In this document: positions 45,393 through 54,959 of the stretch, piece after piece
How the letters are laid out: each line of letters opens with the position of its first letter
How positions within the stretch are numbered: the stretch's first letter is position 1
Source of the DNA: Tabrizicola sp.
Lineage (GTDB): Bacteria; Pseudomonadota; Alphaproteobacteria; Rhodobacterales; Rhodobacteraceae
Direction: 5' to 3'
Assembly (NCBI RefSeq): GCF_030694085.1
Contig: NZ_JAUXZE010000071.1
Span: 62,001 to 126,000 of the forward strand
DNA length: 64,000 bases
Notes under the pieces: generated by a model
Seen by the model: the letters and a program-made list of their open reading frames with translations, nothing else
Databases searched by the model: none
Told to the model about the DNA's origin: nothing
Translations under genes and position numbers: made by a program

Positions 45393-46321
45393 AGGTCTGG
45401 ACCCTGCATCTGGCGCTTCTGGCGGTCCTGTTTACGGCGCAGTTCTGGCTGTCGCCCTACCACGCGACGAACCTCGCGCGGATCATGGTGCTGGCGGTCT
45501 TCGCGATGGGCTACAACCTGGCGTTTGGATACACGGGGCTGCTCAGTCTTGGCCACGCGCTTCTTCTTGCTGCGGGGATGTATGCGGCGGGCCTGCCTGC
45601 CCAGCTTTGGGGCTGGACCGCTGGCCCTGCCTTGATCGCCGGACTCGCCGGAGGTGGCCTGATGGCCGCGGCCCTTGGCCTTCTGGCCCTGCGCACCGCC
45701 GGCGTCAGCTTCATGATCGTGACGCTGATGTTCGCCCAGGCCGGGTTCCTGACGCTGCTTTACTTCGCGCCGATCACCGGCGGGGATGACGGGTTTGCGG
45801 TGGCTGCCGCCAGCCGCACTCTGCTGGGCTTCGACCTTTCCACCGATACTCCGCGCTTTCTTGCCGCTCTGACGATCTTCGCCGCAGGCCTGCTTGCGAG
45901 CCTTGTCCTTGTCCGTTCGTCCTTCGGCCGGACCATGGTCGCGATGCGCGAGAACGAGGAACGCAGCCGGATGCTGGGCTACAATCCCTTCACCGTGAAG
46001 TTGGCGGCCCTGACGATCTCCGGCCTCTACGCCGGTGCTGCCGGGGCGGCCTATGCGATCCTGTTCGGCTATGTCGGGGCCAGTTTCGCCACGATCCAGT
46101 ATTCCATCCTCCCGATGCTTTACGTCCTGATGGGCGGGGCAGGGACGACCCTTGGTCCCTTCCTTGGCGCGCTGTTGATGTTCGTCCTGATCGAGGCCGC
46201 AACGGGCGTCACGACGGCGCACCAGTTCATCGTCGGTGCCGCGCTGGTGGTGCTGATCCTGTTCGCGCCCAAGGGCCTGCTGGGCACGCTGCGGGAAAGG
46301 TGGGTCCGATGGCTGCCCTGA
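45389..46321 (+). CDS. livM: ABC transporter permease, LivM type
   Basis: 310 residues with a GTG start overlapping the livH stop. Typical LivM features: GYNLAFGYTGLLSLGHALLLAAGMYAAGL near the N-terminus and the cytoplasmic coupling loop VAMRENEERSRMLGYNPFTVKLAALTISGLYAGAAGA. Pairs with the LivH-type permease in the inner membrane. Its 3' end overlaps the ATPase gene by 13 bp. Confidence 0.93.
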   Translation: MKVWTLHLALLAVLFTAQFWLSPYHATNLARIMVLAVFAMGYNLAFGYTGLLSLGHALLLAAGMYAAGLPAQLWGWTAGPALIAGLAGGGLMAAALGLLALRTAGVSFMIVTLMFAQAGFLTLLYFAPITGGDDGFAVAAASRTLLGFDLSTDTPRFLAALTIFAAGLLASLVLVRSSFGRTMVAMRENEERSRMLGYNPFTVKLAALTISGLYAGAAGAAYAILFGYVGASFATIQYSILPMLYVLMGGAGTTLGPFLGALLMFVLIEAATGVTTAHQFIVGAALVVLILFAPKGLLGTLRERWVRWLP

Positions 46322-47028
46322 TCGAGCCGCCGCTCATCCAAACCGAACGCCTGACCCTGCATTTCGGCGGTCTCAAGGCCGTGGACGGGGTGGACTTCAC
46401 CCTTCGCCCGGGCGAGATCCACGGGCTGATCGGCCCCAATGGTGCGGGCAAGACCACCTTTGTCAGCCTTCTGTCCGGCCGCCGCATGGCGCAGTCCGGC
46501 ACCATTCGTCTGGCAGGCGAAGACATCACCCGTCTTCCCGCCCATCAGCGGGTCCGCAAGGGCATTGCCTACACGTTCCAGATCACCTCGATCTTCCCCC
46601 GGCTGACCGTGTTCGACAACGTCGCCCTGGCCGTCCAGTTGCAGGGGGCCCGTGATCTGACCACAAGAACCCGCACCGCATTGGCCCGTGTCGGGCTGCA
46701 AGGATTGGAGGAGCAGGAGGCGCAGACCCTGTCCTACGGCCACCAACGCCTGCTGGAACTGGCGATGGGCCTGGCGCTGAACCCGCGGCTTCTGATCCTG
46801 GACGAGCCGACCCAGGGCCTTGCTGCCAGCGAGATCGAGGGGTTCAAGGACCTGGTCCGCGGCCTGATCCCCGACACGACGGTCCTACTGATCGAACACA
46901 ACATGGAGGTGGTGATGGACCTTGCCACCCGGATCACCGTCCTGACCTTCGGTCGGGTGCTTGCCACCGGCACTCCGGCAGAGGTCCGCGCCAACCCAGC
47001 CGTGCAGGAGGCCTATCTTGGCGCTTGA
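46309..47028 (+). CDS. livG: ABC transporter ATP-binding protein, LivG type
   Basis: 239 residues. Walker A GPNGAGKT, signature LSYGHQRLLELAMGLA, Walker B LLILDEPTQGL, with His in the switch (IEHNMEVVM). The LivG-type AHQRVRKGIAYTFQ segment is present. The ATG at 46309 is preferred, since GGAAAGG precedes it by 8 bases; a GTG three codons earlier is possible. It overlaps both neighbours, as is usual in Liv operons. Confidence 0.94.
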   Translation: MAALIEPPLIQTERLTLHFGGLKAVDGVDFTLRPGEIHGLIGPNGAGKTTFVSLLSGRRMAQSGTIRLAGEDITRLPAHQRVRKGIAYTFQITSIFPRLTVFDNVALAVQLQGARDLTTRTRTALARVGLQGLEEQEAQTLSYGHQRLLELAMGLALNPRLLILDEPTQGLAASEIEGFKDLVRGLIPDTTVLLIEHNMEVVMDLATRITVLTFGRVLATGTPAEVRANPAVQEAYLGA

Positions 47029-47716
47029 GGTTCAGGGTCTGACCGCGGGCTACGGTCCCGTCACCGTTCTGCGCGGCGTCGATTTCCGGGCCGAGCCGGG
47101 GCAGATCAGCTGTCTGATGGGGCGGAACGGGGTTGGAAAGTCTACCTTTCTCAAGGTCTTGATGGGACTTCTTCCAGTTGCCTCCGGCACCTTTGCTCTG
47201 GACGGCACGCCGCTGCACGGTCTGCCCGCCCACGACATCCCGAAGCAAGGGATCGCCTACGTGCCCCAGGGGCGCCGGTTGTTCGGCCCGCTGACGGTGG
47301 CCGAGAACCTTGCGGTCGGCGGTCTTGTCCGTGGCAACGACAGCGCCACGCTGGACCATGTCCTGACCCTGTTCCCCCGCCTGCGCGAACGCCTGACCCA
47401 GACCTCCGGCACCCTTTCGGGCGGCGAGCAGCAGATGCTTGCCATCGCCCGCGCTCTGTGTCTGCGACCCAAGGTCCTGCTACTGGACGAGCCGACCGAG
47501 GGGCTGCAACCCTCGATGATCGCCCTGATCCAGGACGCGATCCGCAGCCTCAGGTCCGAAGGCGTGGCCGTGGTATTGGTCGAGCAGCGGGTCGATGCGG
47601 TGCTGAACCTTGCGGACCGGGTGGCCTTCATGGTCGCCGGCCGGATCGAGGAAACCATGCCAGTCAAGGGTTTGGCGCCTGAAACTGATGTTTTTCGAAC
47701 CTATGTGGGTGTCTGA
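47018..47716 (+). CDS. livF: ABC transporter ATP-binding protein, LivF type
   Basis: 232 residues with a TTG start at 47018, chosen because AGGAGG lies 7 bases upstream and the protein then begins at the conserved LALEVQGLTAGYG. Walker A GRNGVGKST, signature TLSGGEQQMLAIARAL, Walker B VLLLDEPTEGLQP. Second ATPase of the importer. It overlaps livG by 11 bp, and its stop is followed without a gap by the hydantoinase A gene, so transporter and enzyme genes form one unit. Confidence 0.93.
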   Translation: MALEVQGLTAGYGPVTVLRGVDFRAEPGQISCLMGRNGVGKSTFLKVLMGLLPVASGTFALDGTPLHGLPAHDIPKQGIAYVPQGRRLFGPLTVAENLAVGGLVRGNDSATLDHVLTLFPRLRERLTQTSGTLSGGEQQMLAIARALCLRPKVLLLDEPTEGLQPSMIALIQDAIRSLRSEGVAVVLVEQRVDAVLNLADRVAFMVAGRIEETMPVKGLAPETDVFRTYVGV

Positions 47717-49735
47717 ATGACCGGGCTTGTGGCGGGTGTCGATGTGGGCGGGACCTTCACCGATCTGGTGATTTTCGACCCGGCGACGGGGGCGGTGCGG
47801 TTGGCCAAGGTGCCCACGACTTTGCCCAACCAGGCAGGTGGCGTGCTGAACGCCTTCGCCGAGGCCAAGGTGGACCTGTCGGCGATCGACCTGATCGTCC
47901 ACGGCACCACCACGACGACCAACGCGGTGCTGGAACGCCAGTTGGCGAAGACCGGTCTGGTCACCACGCAAGGCTTCCGCGACGTGCTGGAGCTTGGTCG
48001 CCGCACCCGGCCGCAGGCGTATGGGATGCAGGGCCGCTTTACGCCCGTCATCCCTCGCGATCTGCGGCTGGAGGTGGCGGAACGGATGGACGCGCGCGGT
48101 CGCGTGATCACACCCCTGGACGAGGCTGGCCTTCGTGCGGCGGTGATGCGCCTGCGCGACGACGGCTGCGAGGCGCTGGTCATCCATTTCCTGCATGCCT
48201 ACGCCAACCCCGCGCACGAACTGCGCGCCGAAGAGATCGCTCGCGGGATTTGGCCCAATGATTACATCACCTTGGGGCACTCTCTTCTTTCGGAATCCCG
48301 CGAATACGAGCGGGGCGTGACAGCGGCGGTGAACGCTTCGGTGCAGCCCCTTCTGGAACGCTACGTGGCCCGGTTGGCCGACGAATTGGCCGCAAAGGGC
48401 TATCGCCGGGACCTCTTGGTGATGAATGGCAACGGCGGGATGGTGGCCGCCAAGGACGTGGCAAAGGAGGCGGTGAAGACCGTGATGTCCGGCCCGGCAT
48501 CGGGCGTGATGGCGGCGGTTGCGACCGGGCGGAGGGCCGGGATGCTGAATCTCTTGACCTACGACATGGGAGGGACGTCGACCGATGTTGCGATGATCCG
48601 CAATGGCACCGCGCCGGTCTCCAACGAGATCGAGGTGGAATATGCCATGCCGATCCATGTGCCGATGGTGGATGTCCGTACCGTGGGGGCGGGGGGCGGC
48701 TCGATCGCGCGGCTCGACGCGGGGGGCATGCTGCGGGTCGGGCCGGAGAGTGCGGGATCGACGCCCGGTCCGGTCTGCTATGGCCGGGGCGGGACGAGGA
48801 TCACGATTTCGGACGCGAACCTGATCCTCGGGCGGCTGCCGGCCAGCCGGTTCGGCCAGGCGGCAGCGGCCGCGTATCAGGCGATGCGGGAGCAGATCGC
48901 GGCACCTTTGGGACTGTCGGTCGAAAAGGCCGCGGAAGCCGTGATCCGCATTGCAAACACCCATATGGCAGGGGCGATCCGAATGGTCTCGATCTCGCTA
49001 GGTGCCGACCCCAGGGACTTTGCCCTGTTTGCCTTCGGCGGTGCGGGGCCGTTGCACGCGGTGGCGCTGGCGAGGGAACTGAATGTTCCCAAGGTGTTGA
49101 TCCCGGCCCGGCCCGGCATCACCAATGCGCTTGGCTGCGTTGTGGCTGACCTTCGGCACGACTTTGTGCGCACTTTGAACCGCCCGTTGGACGGGGTGGA
49201 CATGGCTGAAGTCCACGCCATTCTTGCGGAACAGGAGGCGGAGGGTCGAAGGCTGATCGACCTGGAGAAAATCGCGCTGACGACCGTGCGGGCAGAGTAT
49301 TCGGCGGACATGCAGTTCGTCGGCCAGACGCATCTGCTGCGTGTCCCGCTGCCGTCGTCCCGGCCCGACCGTGAAGACCTGCAGCGGTTGTTCGAGGCGG
49401 CCTATCACGCCCGCTTCCGGGTGGACCTGCCGACGATCCGGGCCAATCTGGTGAACCTGAACGTCTCGGTGATCGGCGAGCGTCCCGCACTGGACCTGTC
49501 GCGACTGATCGATCCGGTGGGGCGGCGGGATCGGGTCGAGCCAGCCGCGCAGCGCAAGGTCTGGTTCGACGGCTGGCAGGACACTCCGGTCTATTGGCGC
49601 GACCATCTTCCGGTGAAGATCGGGCTGCAAGGCCCTGTGATCATTGAGCAAATGGATACGACTGTGCTAGTAGACCCAGGCGCGTGGGTGTCTCAGGACC
49701 CCGACGGCAATCTGATCATCGAGGTTAACAAATGA
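47717..49735 (+). CDS. hyuA: Hydantoinase/oxoprolinase family subunit A
   Basis: 672 residues. The actin-like ATPase N-terminus is clear (GVDVGGTFTDLVIFDPATG … HGTTTTTNAVLERQ), followed by the second nucleotide-binding block TYDMGGTSTDVAMIR and the C-terminal FAFGGAGPLHAVALARELNVPKVLIPARPG. HyuA/HyuB enzymes open lactam or cyclic amide rings (hydantoin, 5-oxoproline, acetone carboxylase relatives) using ATP. It begins directly after livF and overlaps hyuB by four bases. In this operon it is the best candidate to hydrolyse a lactam made by the upstream hydroxylase and reductase (inference). Confidence 0.93.
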   Translation: MTGLVAGVDVGGTFTDLVIFDPATGAVRLAKVPTTLPNQAGGVLNAFAEAKVDLSAIDLIVHGTTTTTNAVLERQLAKTGLVTTQGFRDVLELGRRTRPQAYGMQGRFTPVIPRDLRLEVAERMDARGRVITPLDEAGLRAAVMRLRDDGCEALVIHFLHAYANPAHELRAEEIARGIWPNDYITLGHSLLSESREYERGVTAAVNASVQPLLERYVARLADELAAKGYRRDLLVMNGNGGMVAAKDVAKEAVKTVMSGPASGVMAAVATGRRAGMLNLLTYDMGGTSTDVAMIRNGTAPVSNEIEVEYAMPIHVPMVDVRTVGAGGGSIARLDAGGMLRVGPESAGSTPGPVCYGRGGTRITISDANLILGRLPASRFGQAAAAAYQAMREQIAAPLGLSVEKAAEAVIRIANTHMAGAIRMVSISLGADPRDFALFAFGGAGPLHAVALARELNVPKVLIPARPGITNALGCVVADLRHDFVRTLNRPLDGVDMAEVHAILAEQEAEGRRLIDLEKIALTTVRAEYSADMQFVGQTHLLRVPLPSSRPDREDLQRLFEAAYHARFRVDLPTIRANLVNLNVSVIGERPALDLSRLIDPVGRRDRVEPAAQRKVWFDGWQDTPVYWRDHLPVKIGLQGPVIIEQMDTTVLVDPGAWVSQDPDGNLIIEVNK

Positions 49736-51465
49736 TTGATCCCGTCACCCTCGCGGTCATTCAGGCGGGTCTCCAGCAGGTCTGCGACGAGATGGACCTG
49801 ACTTTTTCGCGGGCGGCGTTTTCTCCGGTGATTGCCGAAGCGGATGACCGATCGGACGGAATCTATTCCGCGACGGACGGAAGTCTGATCGCACAAGGGG
49901 CAAAAGGGTTGCCGGTTTTCGTGGGCGTCATGCAGTTCTCGACCCGGACCATTCTGGAGCGGATCGCGGCCGGCGTGACGGCTGCGCCGGACGAGGGTGA
50001 CATATACATTGTAAATGACCCCTATCTGGGGGGCACGCATCTGATGGATGTGCGTTTCGCGATGCCGGTCTGGCGTGGGGGACGCATTTTCTGCTGGCTG
50101 TCGAACACCGGGCATTGGCCGGATACCGGGGGGGCGGTTCCGGGCGGATTCAGCGCCAGCGCCATCAGCGCCGAGCAGGAGGGCTTGCGGATTCCGCCGG
50201 TGAAGCTGTTCAAGAAGGGCGTGCTGGACCAGGAGATCTACCAGATCATCTGCTCCAACATCCGGGTGTCGGAACAGCGGATCGGGGATGTGAAGGCCCA
50301 GGCCTCGGCGCTGCTGGTGGGGGCAGAGCGGCTTTCGGCGCTTCTGGATCGATACGGGGATGCAACCGTGACCGAAGCGATTTCCGAGATGCGGCGGCTG
50401 GCGGCGCGGCAGATGCGCGCGATGATCGGGCTGATCCCGGAGGGCGCGTATCGCAGCACGGCCATCGTCGACAGCGACGGGGTGGTGAACGAACCCCTGA
50501 CCATCGCGCTTGCGCTGACGAAGGCGGGCGATGGGCTGCGCTTCGATTTCTCAGGGTCGTCGAAGCCCTGCATTGGGCCGATGAACTCGGTCCGGGCGAC
50601 CACGCTGTCGGCGGTCTATCTGGCAATGCGGCATATCTTCCCCGAGGTGCCGATTTCAGCGGGGGCCTTTGAGCCGCTGGAAGTTGTTGGGATCGAAGGG
50701 ACTTTCCTGGATGCCCATTACCCGCGCCCGGTTTCGGGCTGCGCGGCCGAGGTCAGCCAGCGGATCGCGGAAGCCGTCTTTGCGGCCCTGGTGCAGGCGG
50801 TGCCCGACCACGTGACGGCGGCCCCGGCCGGGACTTCGGGCAACTTCGGGCTGGGTGGCCACGACCCAGAGAAGGGCCGGGACTATGTGATGTACCAGAT
50901 CTCGGGTGGGGGTTACGGCGGGTTCGCGGGCGGGGACGGCATCGCCAACGGCTGTTCGACCATCGGCATTTCGAAGGCCCCGCCGGTCGAGATCATGGAG
51001 CAGACCTATCCGGTGCTTTACCGCCGCTACGCGCTGCATGAAGGTTCGGGCGGGGCGGGAGAGCATCGGGGCGGCTTTGGTCTGGACTACGAGATCGAAT
51101 TGTTGCGCGGCGAGGCGAGGGCGAGTTTCGTGATGGATCACGGGCGGGTCGGGCCGCAAGGGGCCCTGGGGGGCAAGGACGGCGCGGTGAACCGGGTGGA
51201 GGTGATCCGGGACGGAGTGGTCATGGTGCCCGAGCATCTTTCCAAGGCCCAGGACATCGAATTGAAGCCGGGGGACCGGGTGCGGGTGAGGACGCCGGGG
51301 GGTGGGGGCTATGGCCCCCCCTCAAGGCGGGATCCGGCGCTGGTCGCCCAGGATGTGCGGCTGGGGCGCTATACGGCAGAGGAGGCGGCGCGGCTGTGGC
51401 CGGGGTCGGCTAACCCTTTGGGGGCGCTGAATGAACGCGTTGGAGCTGGCCCGTTGTCTGAGTAG
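49732..51465 (+). CDS. hyuB: Hydantoinase/oxoprolinase family subunit B
   Basis: 577 residues. Typical HyuB landmarks: MDLTFSRAAFSPVIAEADDRSDGIYSATDG near the start, DIYIVNDPYLGGTHLMDVRF, TGHWPDTGGAVPGGFSASA and the C-terminal GGGGYGPPSRRDP. Partner of HyuA in an ATP-dependent cyclic amide hydrolase. Last gene of the catabolic run; two hairpins follow (51473–51498 and 51567–51589) before the convergent RND permease gene. Confidence 0.93.
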   Translation: MIDPVTLAVIQAGLQQVCDEMDLTFSRAAFSPVIAEADDRSDGIYSATDGSLIAQGAKGLPVFVGVMQFSTRTILERIAAGVTAAPDEGDIYIVNDPYLGGTHLMDVRFAMPVWRGGRIFCWLSNTGHWPDTGGAVPGGFSASAISAEQEGLRIPPVKLFKKGVLDQEIYQIICSNIRVSEQRIGDVKAQASALLVGAERLSALLDRYGDATVTEAISEMRRLAARQMRAMIGLIPEGAYRSTAIVDSDGVVNEPLTIALALTKAGDGLRFDFSGSSKPCIGPMNSVRATTLSAVYLAMRHIFPEVPISAGAFEPLEVVGIEGTFLDAHYPRPVSGCAAEVSQRIAEAVFAALVQAVPDHVTAAPAGTSGNFGLGGHDPEKGRDYVMYQISGGGYGGFAGGDGIANGCSTIGISKAPPVEIMEQTYPVLYRRYALHEGSGGAGEHRGGFGLDYEIELLRGEARASFVMDHGRVGPQGALGGKDGAVNRVEVIRDGVVMVPEHLSKAQDIELKPGDRVRVRTPGGGGYGPPSRRDPALVAQDVRLGRYTAEEAARLWPGSANPLGALNERVGAGPLSE

Positions 51466-51472
51466 GCTTCGG

Positions 51473-51498
51473 GTATGGAATGTGTATGGGTTCCATAC
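51473..51498. repeat. 8-bp-arm inverted repeat just after hyuB
   Basis: GTATGGAA (51473–51480) and TTCCATAC (51491–51498) around a 10-base loop, 7 bases past the stop codon. GTCCATAC-like half-sites recur just downstream. It can form an mRNA hairpin, but no T-tract follows. Confidence 0.5.
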
Positions 51499-51566
51499 AT
51501 ACGCGCGTCCATACGAACAGCCGTTAACCTTGAAAGCGAATCACGCGGCGGGACAGTTTTCGGCGG

Positions 51567-51589
51567 CCCAGCCCCCCCTCCCGGCTGGG
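51567..51589. terminator. GC-rich hairpin between convergent hyuB and the RND permease gene
   Basis: CCCAGCC (51567–51573) pairs with GGCTGGG (51583–51589) over a 9-base C-rich loop, followed by a G-rich run. It lies between convergent operons and is the likely bidirectional end. Confidence 0.5.
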
Positions 51590-51621
51590 GGGAGGGGAGG
51601 TTTGATGGCAGGGGCAGGCCC

Positions 51622-54600
51622 TTATTCTGCCGCGTGGGGTGTGGCTTTCTTCCGACCGAGCGCCTCTTCCAGAAGCGAGATCCGGCCTTGCAGGAGCGCC
51701 ACATCAACCTGATTGCGGGCGACATTGTCGGCCATGACCAGTGGGTCGGGGGCGACGGGTTCCACGTCCTTCTTGCCAAGGAAGCGGCCCAGCACCCAGG
51801 AGAAGAAGCGCGAGAGGTCGTCCATCGCGAGATACATCGACGGCACGACGACCAGGCTGAGAACGGTCGAGACGATGATGCCGCCCATCACGGCGATGGC
51901 CATCGGGGCGCGGAAGGCTCCGCCCTCACCAACCCCAAGGGCCGAGGGCAGCATCCCGGCGGACATCGCGATAGAGGTCATGACGATGGGGCGCGCGCGC
52001 TTGTGGCCGGCCTCGATCACCGCTTCGATCCGGTCCATGCCGCGGACGCGCATCTCGATGGCGAAGTCGATGAGCAGGATGGCGTTCTTCGCCACGATCC
52101 CCATCAGCATCAGGATGCCGATCAGGACGGGCATCGACAGCGGGTTCTGGGTGATGATGAGCGCGGCCGCCACCCCGCCTACGGACAGAAGCAGCGAGAA
52201 GATGATGGTGATCGGTTGCAGGACCGAGTGGAACAGGAGGATCAGGACGAACATCATCAAGAGCACGCCCAGGATCATTGCGCCCTGGAAACTGCCCAGA
52301 AGCTCGGCCTGGACCTCGGCGTCGCCCGAGGGCGTGACCTGGACCGAAGCGGGCAGGCCCAGGGATGGAAGCAACTCCTGGAAGCGGGCCGTGGCCTGGT
52401 CGAGCACGAAGCCGGGCGCGATGTCGGCGCCCAGAGTGGCGACGCGCAGGCGGTTCAGGCGTTTGACCACCGAGGGGCCCTCGGCGACCTTTACCGTGGC
52501 GACGGTCGCCAGCGGCACCGGGCCGCTTGCGGTCATCACTTTAAGTGCCGAAATGCGGGCGAGGTTGTCGCGCGAAACCTCGTCCAGCTGCACCCGGATC
52601 GGGATCAGCCGGTTGTCGATGGAAAGCTTGCCAAGGGCCGCCGACACATCGCCGATGGTGGCGACGCGGACGACGGATGCGATCTGCTGGACGGTGACCC
52701 CCAGGCGCGCGGCCTCGTCTGCTTTGGGTGTGATCTGGATTTCCGGCCGGGGCAGGGCGGCCTCGGTCGAGGTGTTGAGGAACATCGGTTCCTGGCGCAG
52801 CGCCTCTTCGATCTTCTGGATCGCGAGGTTCAGGTCGTCTTCGTCCACCGAAAGGATGTCGTAAGAGAAGGGCCGCGCACCGCCGCCCATCGTCGCGGCC
52901 TTGAAAGCGCGGACGTCGGGGATCAGGTGCAGCGCCTCGAAGACTTCGGTCTCGATCTCGTTCTGGGGCCGCAGGCGACCTTCGGAGGGGATCTCGGGGA
53001 TCAGCGCGCCGATGCCGGGCAGGGCGCGGCCAAGGTCGATCAGCTTGCGCTGCAGCCCGTTGTCGAGGCGGTCGAGGATGATGGTGAAGGTGGCGCGGCG
53101 TGTGTCGCGGTCGCCAAGCGGGGTGGAGCCGCCTATGACCAGGACGGATTTGACTCCGTCGATGTCCTTGACCACCTCGCGCATCGCGTCGGTGGTGGCG
53201 GCGGTGTCGTCGAGGGTCGAGCCGGGGGGAAGTTCCACGGAAACGACGATGCGGCTTTCATCCTCGGGCGGGAACAGACTGCCGGGGACCTGAAGCATGG
53301 CGATGACCGAGAAGATCACCACGATCACCGCGACGACAAGGGTGATGTAGTAGGTCGGCAGTGCCAGCCAGCGGCGGGTCTTGGAGCGGCGGACTTTTGT
53401 CGTGGCGTGGACCAGCCACATGTAGCCGCGCATGATCGCGCCGTCCTTTTCGCCGTCCTCATGCCCCACCGCGTCCTTGGTGCGCATGAGGTAGGCGGCC
53501 ATCATCGGTGTGATGAGGCGGGCGACCAGGAGCGAGAACAAGACGGCAATGGCGACGGTCAGGCCGAATTGTCGGAAGTATTGGCCGGGGATGCCTGGCA
53601 TGAACGACACGGGCACAAAGACCGCGACGATGGTGAAGGTGGTGGCGATGACGGCAAGGCCGATCTCGTCGGCCGCGTCGATGGCGGCGCGGTAGGGCGT
53701 TTTGCCCATGCGGATGTGGCGGGCGATGTTCTCGATTTCGACGATGGCGTCGTCGACCAGGATGCCGGTCGCCAGCGTCAGGGCGAGGAAGCTGACCAGG
53801 TTCAGCGAGAAGCCCAGCATGTCCATCAGCCAGAAGGTCGGGATCGCCGACAGGGGCAGGGCTATGGCCGAGATCAGTGTCGCGCGCCAGTTGCGCAGGA
53901 AGGCCAGCACGACCAAGATCGCCAGAAGCGCGCCTTCCAGCAGGGTGTGGATGGCGGCTTCGTAGTTGCCGTAGGTGTAGAAGACGGAATCGTCGACCAT
54001 CGTGATGCCGACGTTCGGAAATTGCTGGCGCAGGTCCGCGACCACGTCGTTGGTGATCTCGGCGACCGAGACTTCCGACGCGCCCTTGGACCGGAACACA
54101 AGGAAGGTGACGCCCGGTTCGCCGTTGATGCGGCTGAAGCTTTTCAGCTCTTCATAGCTGTCGATCACCTGGCCAAGGTCGGAGAGCTTGACGAAACGCC
54201 CCGACGGCAAGGCGATGGTGGTGTTCGCCAGGCTCTCAACCGTGCCGCTGTCGCCCAGGGTGCGGATCACCTGTTCGCCGGTGCCAAGGCTGATCTTGCC
54301 CGAACCGAGGTTGGCGTTGGTCTGGGCGATCTGGGCGCTGATGGCCTGGGCGGTGACACCGTAGCTGTCCAGCCGCACCGGGTCGAGTTCAACGCGGATC
54401 TCGCGGTCGGCCCCGCCGATGCGGGTGACGCGGCCGATGCCGGGCTTGCCCTGCAACGAGCGGGTCACGGTGTCGTCGACGAACCAGGAGATTTCCTCCA
54501 TCGTCATGTCGGGGGCGGTGACCGAGAAGGTCATGATCGCCTGGCCCTCGACGTCGATGCGGGTGACGATGGGCGCCTCGATCCCGCCGGGCAGGTCGCC

Positions 54601-54948
54601 GCGGATCTGGTCGACGGCGTCCTTCACGTCCTGGACGGCCTTGTCGGTCGGCACTTCCATGCGGAATTCGATGACGGTGGTGGACACGCCGTCGGTCACG
54701 GTCGAAGTCACGCGCTTGGCGCCGGTCAGGCCCGCGACGGCATCCTCGATTTCCTTGGTGACCTGGCTTTCCATTTCGGCCGGGGCGGCGCCGGACTGGG
54801 CGACGGAAACGGCGACGAGGGGCACGTCGATGTTCGGGAAACGGGTGATGGGCAGCGCGTTGAAGCTTTGCCAGCCGAGGACCAGCAGAAGGAAGAAGCC
54901 AAGCAGCGGTGCGACGGGGTTGCGGATCGACCAGGCGGAGAAGTTCAT
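51622..54948 (-). CDS. RND efflux transporter permease (HAE1 family)
   Basis: 1108 residues, the size of hydrophobe/amphiphile RND pumps (AcrB/MexB relatives). A first transmembrane helix at about 12–30 is followed by the large periplasmic porter domain; the proton-relay helix ATGILVDDAIVEIENIARH carries the paired Asp, and a matching repeat occurs in the second half. The last about 60 residues are a charged cytoplasmic tail. It pumps compounds from periplasm and membrane using proton flow. Forms an operon with the adaptor gene (11 bp upstream) and a TetR gene. No TolC-type outer-membrane gene is in the window. Confidence 0.95.
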   Translation of the reverse strand: MNFSAWSIRNPVAPLLGFFLLLVLGWQSFNALPITRFPNIDVPLVAVSVAQSGAAPAEMESQVTKEIEDAVAGLTGAKRVTSTVTDGVSTTVIEFRMEVPTDKAVQDVKDAVDQIRGDLPGGIEAPIVTRIDVEGQAIMTFSVTAPDMTMEEISWFVDDTVTRSLQGKPGIGRVTRIGGADREIRVELDPVRLDSYGVTAQAISAQIAQTNANLGSGKISLGTGEQVIRTLGDSGTVESLANTTIALPSGRFVKLSDLGQVIDSYEELKSFSRINGEPGVTFLVFRSKGASEVSVAEITNDVVADLRQQFPNVGITMVDDSVFYTYGNYEAAIHTLLEGALLAILVVLAFLRNWRATLISAIALPLSAIPTFWLMDMLGFSLNLVSFLALTLATGILVDDAIVEIENIARHIRMGKTPYRAAIDAADEIGLAVIATTFTIVAVFVPVSFMPGIPGQYFRQFGLTVAIAVLFSLLVARLITPMMAAYLMRTKDAVGHEDGEKDGAIMRGYMWLVHATTKVRRSKTRRWLALPTYYITLVVAVIVVIFSVIAMLQVPGSLFPPEDESRIVVSVELPPGSTLDDTAATTDAMREVVKDIDGVKSVLVIGGSTPLGDRDTRRATFTIILDRLDNGLQRKLIDLGRALPGIGALIPEIPSEGRLRPQNEIETEVFEALHLIPDVRAFKAATMGGGARPFSYDILSVDEDDLNLAIQKIEEALRQEPMFLNTSTEAALPRPEIQITPKADEAARLGVTVQQIASVVRVATIGDVSAALGKLSIDNRLIPIRVQLDEVSRDNLARISALKVMTASGPVPLATVATVKVAEGPSVVKRLNRLRVATLGADIAPGFVLDQATARFQELLPSLGLPASVQVTPSGDAEVQAELLGSFQGAMILGVLLMMFVLILLFHSVLQPITIIFSLLLSVGGVAAALIITQNPLSMPVLIGILMLMGIVAKNAILLIDFAIEMRVRGMDRIEAVIEAGHKRARPIVMTSIAMSAGMLPSALGVGEGGAFRAPMAIAVMGGIIVSTVLSLVVVPSMYLAMDDLSRFFSWVLGRFLGKKDVEPVAPDPLVMADNVARNQVDVALLQGRISLLEEALGRKKATPHAAE

Positions 54949-54959
54949 GGTCGCGCTCC

